A model generated the notes under the pieces. The model did no database searches. It had not been told where the DNA came from and saw nothing but the letters and a program-made list of their open reading frames with translations. Source: an uncultured Dorea sp. (GTDB lineage: Bacteria; Bacillota_A; Clostridia; Lachnospirales; Lachnospiraceae). Taken from it: 8,317 nucleotides of DNA. This document shows, in pieces, positions 1 through 6,400 of this stretch (position 1 is the first letter of the stretch; each line of letters opens with the position of its first letter). Made by a program: the position numbers and the translations under genes. The DNA lies in NCBI GenBank assembly GCA_948468495.1, contig CAOKJI010000057.1, forward strand, positions 1-8,317, read 5' to 3'.

Positions 1-533
1 TGAATCTGGCCAAATTCCATTGAATCCCCATAAGCTTCCAGAAAACGTTTCATAACATCATAGCTGCCATGGGCTGAAAATCCAAGATGTTTGATGCGTC
101 CATTCTTTTTCTGCTCTGTCAGATAGTCGTAAATCCCATGTTCTTCATTCAAATACTCGTCAATATTCATCTCACATACATTATGGAACAGATAGAAATC
201 AAAATAATCCACCTGACATTTCTTAAGCTGTTCCTCAAAAATCTCCTTCACCTTCGGCATGTTAGCCAAGTCATATCCCGGAAATTTCGTTGCAAGATAA
301 AATGATTCTCTCGGATATTCTTTCAGAACTCTTCCCATAACCAGTTCTGAATTTCCCGCATGGTATCCCCATGCTGTATCATAATAGTTAATCCCCTTCT
401 CCATGGCGTATGCAACCATCTCTTTAACCGCCGCCTCGTCAATCTCCGCGTCGTTTCCGTCTATTACCGGAAGACGCATAGTGCCCATACCCAGTGTTGA
501 CAGCTTCATACCCTGAAAATCTTTGTAAATCAT
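1..533 (-). CDS. Aldo/keto reductase, N-terminal 177 residues (runs off left edge)
   Basis: NAD(P)H-dependent oxidoreductase of the aldo/keto reductase fold, expected to reduce aldehydes or ketones in the cytoplasm. The frame reads from ATG at 533 to the window edge without a stop. The start is supported by GGAAGGAG about 8 nt upstream and by an opening (MIYKDFQGMKLSTLGMGTMR) typical of the family. The catalytic tetrad is visible: Asp52 and Tyr57 in YYDTAWGYH, Lys83 in LATKFP and His117 in YLFHN. G-N-S-E at 60-63 and HLGFSAHG at 149-156 are further family signatures. The sequence resembles the bacterial COG1453-type subgroup, whose members often carry a C-terminal 4Fe-4S domain; that part is outside the window, so this is inference. 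The gene has its own MerR-type promoter (734-764) and a long leader, so it is probably independent of the AEC gene upstream. The frame stays open upstream of this ATG (see the leader entry), which leaves an N-terminal extension possible but unlikely. Substrate unknown. Confidence 0.93.
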   Translation of the reverse strand, partial: MIYKDFQGMKLSTLGMGTMRLPVIDGNDAEIDEAAVKEMVAYAMEKGINYYDTAWGYHAGNSELVMGRVLKEYPRESFYLATKFPGYDLANMPKVKEIFEEQLKKCQVDYFDFYLFHNVCEMNIDEYLNEEHGIYDYLTEQKKNGRIKHLGFSAHGSYDVMKRFLEAYGDSMEFGQI

Positions 534-733
534 CGTCCATTCTCCTTCCTTCCGGACTCTGCAGTAAATGCTCTCCTTGCATTCAGGCAAACCGTGCAAA
601 GTCCTATCTGAATCACAACCGCAAATCAGTCTGTTATCCATACTTAACGAACTACTAGCGTTCGTCAAGGTATACCCAGGGGCACACCTTAATACATGCC
701 CCTCGGACTGGCGGACTTCGTCCGATATGGTAT
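534..733 (-). other. Hairpin-rich 5' leader / possible dispersed repeat upstream of the aldo/keto reductase
   Basis: This is the stretch between the predicted transcription start (about 727) and the reductase ATG. In transcript order it holds four inverted repeats: 712-724 (5-bp stem, GAA loop), 679-702 (GGGGCA/TGCCCC, 12-nt loop), 643-669 (10-bp stem with one G-U pair, 7-nt loop) and 575-601 (7-bp stem with one G-U pair, directly before the ribosome-binding region). None has a U-tract, so they are not intrinsic terminators. The same strand is also open in the reductase frame for 70 codons (743-534), with an ATG at 641 but no convincing ribosome binding site there. I cannot assign it to a known riboswitch. 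It could be a cis-regulatory RNA, a transcribed palindromic repeat, or a translated N-terminal extension. Confidence 0.45.
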
Positions 734-764
734 AGTATAATACTTAAAGTCCACTTCAGGTCAA
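734..764 (-). promoter_or_regulatory. MerR-family-type promoter/operator (TTGACC-19-TATACT)
   Basis: On the minus strand a -35 TTGACC (759-764) and a -10 TATACT (734-739) are separated by 19 bp, longer than the usual 17 bp. The spacer region is filled by an imperfect dyad, ACCTGAAG-TGGA-CTTTAAGT (742-761, 6 of 8 arm positions symmetric). An overlong spacer carrying a dyad is the hallmark of promoters activated by MerR-family regulators, which bend and untwist the DNA so that RNA polymerase can align both hexamers. It points at the aldo/keto reductase. No MerR gene lies in this window. An overlapping TATTAT with a 16-bp spacer is a less convincing alternative -10. A 6-bp inverted repeat (TCAAGA/TCTTGA, 761-779) borders the -35. 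Confidence 0.7.
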
Positions 765-880
765 GAACTTTTCTCTTGATTCTTTTTCATAAAATATAAT
801 CCTTGATAGAGTGACGCTGCATTCGTTAATCAGGTAAATACTTTTCACAAAACTCTTTTCTTTTTTATGTAAATTGCTCC
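765..880. other. AT-rich intergenic DNA downstream of the AEC permease gene
   Basis: This is the remainder of the 347-bp gap. It is AT-rich and has no plausible gene. Apart from the short inverted repeat at 761-779 I see no structure, and no clear intrinsic terminator for the AEC gene that ends at 881. Read-through into the leader of the aldo/keto reductase therefore cannot be excluded. Confidence 0.5.
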
Positions 881-1825
881 CTAAATAAACCCCATACTTC
901 GCAGCAGATACAGCCATCCTGTCAGCGTAAACGCACTGAAAACCGTCGTCAGCATAATGACTCCCGACGAAAGTACGCCTTCATGCCCCATATTCTTTGC
1001 CATGACAAAGCTGGATACGGTAGTTGCCGAGCCCAGCATCACCAGGACAGCCACCAATTTCTCATCCCGGAATCCCATCCGAATCGCAATTGGCAGGAAG
1101 ATTGCACAAAACCCTATCAATTTGATAAAAGCAGCGGTTACTGCCGGCTTTACTTTTGCCAAAGCTTTTTTAAAATCAAATGTAGCTCCCATCGCCATCA
1201 GTCCCATCGGAGTTGCGACGCCTCCCACACTGGATACCACTTTCTGCAAAATCGGCGGCATGGGAATCTGAAGAGCCGACCACAGAAGTCCTGTTACAAT
1301 TCCAAGAATAATCGGATTCGTCACAATCCCTTTCATCGTTCTTTTCCATGCTTCTTTTCCGATTCCCTGCTGCCCTGGCCGGAACAGAGACAATACCAGC
1401 ACCGCCATAATATTATATAACGGCACGCTCCCAATAATCATAAGCGGAGCCATACCTGCCGTACCATATATGTTCTGAATAAATGCAATCCCAAGAAGCG
1501 CCGAGCTGCTCCGATAAGACACTTGAATAAATTCTCCCTGGATACTCTTATCTTTCCAAATGCAGGATACCCCCGCTGCAATGCCAATACTGACTACCGT
1601 AGCAGCAAAACAGAATAACACAAACCGGATATCCCACATTTCCGAAAAATCAACTGTCGCCAAATCGCCGAACAGAAGCACCGATAACGGCACCAGAAAC
1701 ACAAATTTATTCATCTTTGCAGCAAATTCATCATCTATCCACCCAATTTTATGAAAAATATATCCCAGTACCATCATAAGAAATACCGGGATTGTAGCGT
1801 TTAAACTAAAAATTAAATTCTCCAT
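881..1825 (-). CDS. AEC-family (auxin efflux carrier) permease
   Basis: Integral membrane transporter of the AEC/PIN family (Membrane_trans type, as in MleP and YfdV), whose bacterial members move organic acids such as malate or other small anions. Its 314 residues match the usual length, and about ten hydrophobic segments are visible, in two halves split by a hydrophilic stretch near 149-165. Family-type motifs include a Pro in TM1 (TIPVFLMMVLGY, 11-22), NPIILGIVTGLLW (170-182), GGVATPMGLMAMGATF (201-216) and TTVSSFVMAKNMG (268-280). The ATG at 1825 is preceded by AGAGG, which overlaps the TAG stop of the upstream DUF1848 gene. The genes are 9 nt apart, so they are almost certainly co-transcribed and perhaps translationally coupled. 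Substrate cannot be read from the sequence; DUF1848 next door gives no firm hint. Confidence 0.9.
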   Translation of the reverse strand: MENLIFSLNATIPVFLMMVLGYIFHKIGWIDDEFAAKMNKFVFLVPLSVLLFGDLATVDFSEMWDIRFVLFCFAATVVSIGIAAGVSCIWKDKSIQGEFIQVSYRSSSALLGIAFIQNIYGTAGMAPLMIIGSVPLYNIMAVLVLSLFRPGQQGIGKEAWKRTMKGIVTNPIILGIVTGLLWSALQIPMPPILQKVVSSVGGVATPMGLMAMGATFDFKKALAKVKPAVTAAFIKLIGFCAIFLPIAIRMGFRDEKLVAVLVMLGSATTVSSFVMAKNMGHEGVLSSGVIMLTTVFSAFTLTGWLYLLRSMGFI

Positions 1826-1834
1826 ACTTCGCCT

Positions 1835-2761
1835 CTATAAAAATTCAAAAATCGAAAGCTGATCATCTCTCTGAAGCTGCATTCTCCTGTCTGTAACCGC
1901 CTCGTCTCCCTTAAGGTTACCGACTAACATCGGTGAATTTACATCATGCAGCTCATATCTTCTCCTTGCACTCTCTGCATTCCCCGTTGCATAACAATAT
2001 CTGCATCCATGAGTACAAGTGCCATATATTCCAATATCAATACTTTCCACGCAACCGCAGGCCTTACGCTGCCGTCTGTCCCGCTTTACATCCAGTCGGT
2101 ATCCTACAATACTTTCCACCTTTTTCTTATCAATACATGAGCCTGGCTGAATCCCATAAGGTCTGAGATCCACCTTCTCTGCACAAGTATACAAAGGCAG
2201 CCTGTATTTATCCGCAACCTTAACAAGCCCTTTCGCTGCTTCTATCATATCCTCTGTTTCCAGTTCCACAAAAGGGCTTCCTCTGTAATAATCCACAAAA
2301 CTGATGATACACCGGTCCGTATACGCATGAAGCCAGTCGCACATCATCTCAAACTGTTCCAGATGATAATCCAGCGTATATTTTTCGTTAATAAGAATCG
2401 GATCAAAGCGCAAATCCATCCGTTCCCTGCCAATACGCTCGCTCAGAAGCATAAATGTAGCCATAGCTTCCTCCGTAGAAGGGACATTCGGCTCCAAATC
2501 TTCCCGGTAATCTGTAATGGTCATCTCGAAATAATAGGGATACCCCAGCATATCTATCTTCTTCAGAGAGGGAATCAGAGGCTCCGGATTCTTTGTCCAA
2601 AATACAAAGCAGTCCACCGTAGCCGGAGTCAGTTTCACCCTGCTTACCTTTTTTCGATTGTATGGATTCGGGACAAGAACCTCTTCCGCCAAAAGCCGGT
2701 TCATAAACCACTCCGGATACAGCGCAGGAATATCCGTCCTTCTGCTTGCACTGATAATCAT
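1835..2761 (-). CDS. DUF1848 family protein with C-terminal CX3CX2C cysteine cluster
   Basis: 308-residue soluble protein of the uncharacterised DUF1848 family, recognised from its opening (MIISASRRTDIPALYPEWF), FVFWTKNP (52-59), RFDPI (118-122) and C-terminal cysteines. The terminal region has C249-THG-C253-RY-C256, the CX3CX2C pattern that in radical SAM enzymes binds a 4Fe-4S cluster. There it is normally near the N-terminus, whereas here it follows the presumed barrel. Other cysteines are C193, C209, C235 and C237, which could bind a further cluster. From family knowledge, the resemblance to radical SAM clusters has been noted for DUF1848 but no activity is established. The ATG at 2761 has AAGGGAGAG about 6 nt upstream. 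A terminator lies just upstream and the AEC permease gene follows after 9 nt. Function unknown; a permuted radical SAM or other Fe-S enzyme is my inference. Confidence 0.9.
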   Translation of the reverse strand: MIISASRRTDIPALYPEWFMNRLLAEEVLVPNPYNRKKVSRVKLTPATVDCFVFWTKNPEPLIPSLKKIDMLGYPYYFEMTITDYREDLEPNVPSTEEAMATFMLLSERIGRERMDLRFDPILINEKYTLDYHLEQFEMMCDWLHAYTDRCIISFVDYYRGSPFVELETEDMIEAAKGLVKVADKYRLPLYTCAEKVDLRPYGIQPGSCIDKKKVESIVGYRLDVKRDRRQRKACGCVESIDIGIYGTCTHGCRYCYATGNAESARRRYELHDVNSPMLVGNLKGDEAVTDRRMQLQRDDQLSIFEFL

Positions 2762-2783
2762 CTTAACTCTCCCTTATGGAACT

Positions 2784-2812
2784 ATTTTACAACGCTTTGG
2801 AAATTCATGCAA
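2784..2812 (-). promoter_or_regulatory. Candidate promoter for the DUF1848-AEC unit
   Basis: On the minus strand TTGCAT (2807-2812) and TAAAAT (2784-2789) are separated by exactly 17 bp, just after the terminator of the preceding unit. The -10 matches 5 of 6 consensus bases but the -35 only 3 of 6. Transcription would start near 2777, giving a leader of only about 16 nt, barely enough to include the ribosome binding site. It is plausible because the terminator upstream implies a separate promoter, but the match is weak. Confidence 0.35.
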
Positions 2813-2813
2813 G

Positions 2814-2841
2814 CAAAAGGAGCGGCGCGCCGCTCCTCTTG
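2814..2841 (-). terminator. Intrinsic terminator after the RND-HD operon
   Basis: A perfect 20-bp palindrome at 2818-2837 (arms AGGAGCGG and CCGCTCCT around a central CGCG) is extended by CAA/TTG pairing after one mismatch. On the minus strand it is followed by TTTTGCTT, a short but usable U-tract. It begins 16 nt past the stop codon of the HD-domain gene, where a terminator for the RND-HD transcript is expected. The plus-strand side has no T-tract, so it should act in one direction only. The centre contains the rare 8-mer GGCGCGCC. Confidence 0.65.
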
Positions 2842-2856
2842 TAAGAGTTCACCCGA

Positions 2857-3396
2857 TTACTCTTCAAAATTCTTCTTTATCAGCCTGCAATACTCTTCAT
2901 ATACGGGGTCTCCGCCAAAGGAATCCCTAAGCGCGTTCCTGATTCCCTGATAATACCATGCAATCTTTTTCTTATCCTTCATCCGAAAACGATTCCACAA
3001 TTCCTCGCCAAACACAGGATAATCCCTGTCAATATCTCTCATGTTAGATAACTTATCAGCCAGCGCAATCTTCTGTACGTCCGAATCCGCTTCCCTGATG
3101 TGGCAAACCGTATGATTCTTACGCTCATACCATGTCTTCGTCTTATCTTCACTCTCCTGCGCGACCATCCAGGCAACCCGGGGAGAAAATTCTTCTGCAA
3201 GAACCTCCTCCGTAATTCCCGCGCAGTCTTCTATGGTGTCATGAAGATAAGCGGCGCTGATTACCTCTTCATCTTTCGTCATTGACGACACAATATCCGC
3301 CACCTCCATCGGGTGAACAATATACGGCCTCAACGAACCTTTGCGAAACTGGCCCTCATGAGCTTTGGTTGCAAATTCGATGGCTTTGTTAATCAT
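2857..3396 (-). CDS. HD-domain phosphohydrolase, small (p)ppGpp hydrolase (MESH1/SAH-like)
   Basis: 179-residue stand-alone HD protein matching the hydrolase half of RelA/SpoT enzymes. The metal-binding and catalytic signature is complete: His28 (YIVHP), the HD pair His52-Asp53 followed by Glu56-Asp57 (LHDTIED), and Asp114 in LADKLSN with Asn118. The N-terminal AHEGQFRKG (12-20) matches the nucleotide-contacting start of the family. There is no synthetase, TGS or ACT domain, so a small alarmone hydrolase removing the 3'-pyrophosphate of (p)ppGpp is the best assignment. Some close HD_4 relatives have other nucleotide substrates (NADPH phosphatase activity is known for MESH1), so the substrate is inferred. 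The ATG at 3396 has GAGAGG upstream. It starts 13 nt after the RND transporter stop, so the two are probably co-transcribed, and a terminator follows the gene. Length is typical for stand-alone hydrolases. Confidence 0.85.
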   Translation of the reverse strand: MINKAIEFATKAHEGQFRKGSLRPYIVHPMEVADIVSSMTKDEEVISAAYLHDTIEDCAGITEEVLAEEFSPRVAWMVAQESEDKTKTWYERKNHTVCHIREADSDVQKIALADKLSNMRDIDRDYPVFGEELWNRFRMKDKKKIAWYYQGIRNALRDSFGGDPVYEEYCRLIKKNFEE

Positions 3397-3409
3397 AGTA
3401 ACCTCTCTT

Positions 3410-6400
3410 TTATTCTTCTACAGTGTCCACAGGCGATTCTGATATCTCTTCTTCTACATCTACATTATCTTCTAAAACTCCGCTCTCGTCAAGTCCGACA
3501 ATATCAGATTCTTTTTTCTCTTTTCTTTTTCTCCAATATCCTTTCCTGTGAAGCAAGTCATAAATGCAAGGCACAACAAACAGGGTCAGCAGGGTTCCGT
3601 ACAGCAGACCGCCAATGGTTACCACCGCCATCGGCCTTGCCATATCCGCGCCCATACCCACTCCGACTGCCATCGTAGAAAGGCCGAGAATTGTAGTCAG
3701 AGCCGTCATAACAATCGGCCTCAGTCTCGTTCTCCCGGCTTCTGCAAGAGCTTCTCTCTGAGGCATCCCTTCTCTGATAAGCTGATTCGTATAATCTACA
3801 AACACAATACCGTTATTTACGATTACACCCGACAGCATCACAAAACCAACCATGGAGATAACGCTGACAGCTGAACCTGTAATCCAAAGCCCTAAGAAAC
3901 CTCCGGTAAATGCAAGAGGAACTGTAAACATAATGATAAACGGGGACTTTAAGGACTGGAACTGGGCCACCATAATCAGATACATAAATACCAGCGCAAG
4001 AGCCAGCATTTTCAGCACCTCAACCATTGCTTCATTAATCGTCTCATCCTCGCCTGCCATCTCAATCTCATAGCCTTCCGGCGCTTCGTATTTATCAAGC
4101 TCTTTGGTTATTTTGTCGCTGACAAGACCGATATTGTCCCCGTCCTTAATCTCTGCCGAAACAGACATAATCCGGTTCTGGTTAATCCTGCTGATTGCCT
4201 GTAAACCGGAAGCATCCTCAAAAGAAGCAATATCCGCAAGCTTCACGTCCTCTTTCTTTCCATCCTGTCCGGTTACATGAAGCGTCATGTTACGGATATC
4301 TTCTCTGGTCATCGTCTCCGCCGCATCGTCGACTACATAGATGTCATATTCATCCGTATCCGTAGAAAGTGCCGTCGTACTGCGCGCATCGGAAATATGT
4401 CCGGAAATCTCCTGATAAACCTGTGCAACCGTCAGACCATGGGACATCGCCTTTGCCTTATCAACCACAACCCTGAGCTCCTCGTCGTTATCCTCGGTTC
4501 CATCCGTTACATTCTGCGTTCCTTCTGTTTTCTCAACAATCTCCTTTACATCCTTTGCCACTTTCTGCAAAGTATCCAGATCCTTGCCCTTGACCTGGAC
4601 CACAATTCCAGAATTTCCAAGAGCGCTCATATCCATGGAAGACATATTTACGGTAAGCTCTCCGTCCAAATCCTTTGTGACCTTCTCAATTTCTTTCTTC
4701 AGTTCAGCATTGTTAAGCTTCGGCTTCTCTTTGGTAATCGCATAAAACTGCGCTGTTTCGGTACTGCTGTCGGTACTTAGCATACTGGTATTTCCAATCA
4801 TACCGCCCAGGTCCTCAATATCTTCTATCTTACCGATCCTCTCCATTACTTCATCTGCAACAGCCGCCGTTTCCTCCATGGTACTGCCCTTCTCCATTTC
4901 CAGAGTCATACTCACTTCGGTACTCTCCATTGCCGGCATAAATTCCGTACCTCTTGCAATTGCCAGCTTCGCGCTCAAAACCAGAATCCCAAGCGCTCCA
5001 ATCAGTACCACCGGCTTTATCTTAAGAGCCACGCCTATCAGCTTTCCATAGCCTTCTCTTACCTTCAGCATAAACCGGGATTCTTTGGTCTCCGTCTTCT
5101 TAAGCAGTCCGGCCGACATCATCGGTACTACCGTAAGCGCAACCAGAAGACTTGCCAGAAGAGAATACGCAATGGTAAGGCCCATATCCACAAATAACTG
5201 CCTGGTTATGCCTTCCGTAAATATAATCGGCGCAAATACGCAGATGGTTGTCAGCGTAGAAGCCGCAATCGCTCCCGCTACCTGATTCGCTCCCTGAATC
5301 GCCGCTTCCTTGGCCGAAGCGCCCTCTTCGTTCCGCATCCGGTAAATATTCTCAATAACAACGATGGAGTTATCCACCAGCATTCCCACGCCAAGCGCCA
5401 GACCGGACAGGGAGATTACATTTAACGTAATTCCGGTAAAATACATCGCCACAAGAGCAGTCAGGATACTGATTGGAATGGAGCAGGCAATCACAAGGGT
5501 CGATTTCACACTCTTTAAAAATACCAGCAGAATAATAATCGCAAGCACCGCGCCATACAGAAGATTCTGCAGTACGGAATTTACCACCAGATCAATATAG
5601 ACTCCCTGATCCATCAGCGTAACGGACTTGACGCCCAGCTCTTTGTCCTTACTAATCTCACCCAGCTTCTCAAGTACTCTGTCGCTGACGTCTCCGGTAG
5701 AATAGCCGGTCTGCTTCTGAATACTGAGCATCATCGCTGTCTCGCCGTTCAGCTTCGCATAGGTCTCATCCGCATTATTGACAAGCTGCACATTCGCCAC
5801 ATCCGACAGTCTGACTGGCTCCATGTCCTCCATATCCAGAAGCACCAAATCCTGAATCTCCTCTATGCTCCTGAATTTATCGCCAATACGCACCAGATAA
5901 TCAATACCGTCTTCCTTCACATAACCTGCCGGCATAGCAAAATTCTGCGCAGACAAAAGGGTCTGCACCATCTCTACATTCAGAACTCCTTCCATGTCGG
6001 CGCTTGCATAAGCTTCTTCTTTTGCGGAATCAATTTGAGCCTCCTGCTGTGCAATCGCAGACTCTCCCACTGCAAGCTGCGCACCGCCAGAACTTAATCC
6101 AAGCGTTGCCTGAATCTGCGCAGATGCCATCTGTCCCCTGGCTTCGGCAAGGGTAAGGGCTCCTTCATTAATCTGTTGCTGAACCGCTTCTAACTGGGCC
6201 CTGCCTTCCGCGAGCTGAGCGCTGTTCGCAAGAAGCGCCTGCTCCTGCCCCTCCAGCTCCGCAAGGCCTTGTTCCAGCAGCGGTTTTGTCGTCTCATAGC
6301 CCTGCAGGACTTCCAGATTCAGCGCAACCTGAATCAACTGCTCCTGCTCTTCCGGCGTAATCGTTCCCTCAGCCGCCTTCTGTTCCAGGAATGCCTTCTG

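Noticed and set aside
534..641. ATG at 641 as the true start of the aldo/keto reductase
   Set aside because: It is in frame and open, but lacks a good ribosome binding site, whereas the ATG at 533 has GGAAGGAG at the right distance and gives the normal family N-terminus. Kept only as a finding.
655..687. Ten-codon GTG-started peptide (VCPWVYLDER) in the leader as a regulatory upstream ORF
   Set aside because: No spaced ribosome binding site and no amino-acid run that would suggest attenuation.
541..735. Known riboswitch or T-box ahead of the aldo/keto reductase
   Set aside because: No T-box motif, known aptamer core or terminator/antiterminator pair could be recognised; the hairpins lack a U-tract.
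753..791. Nine-codon ATG reading frame (MKKNQEKSS) on the minus strand just before the MerR-type promoter
   Set aside because: Too short, no ribosome binding site, and its stop overlaps the -35 element.
2327..2950. Plus-strand open frame of 207 codons spanning DUF1848, the gap and part of the HD gene
   Set aside because: It crosses two real minus-strand genes and the terminator, and its translation looks like random antisense sequence.
4277..4780. Plus-strand open frame of 167 codons inside the RND gene
   Set aside because: Antisense shadow of conserved loop 2 and TM sequence; no start signal or recognisable domain.
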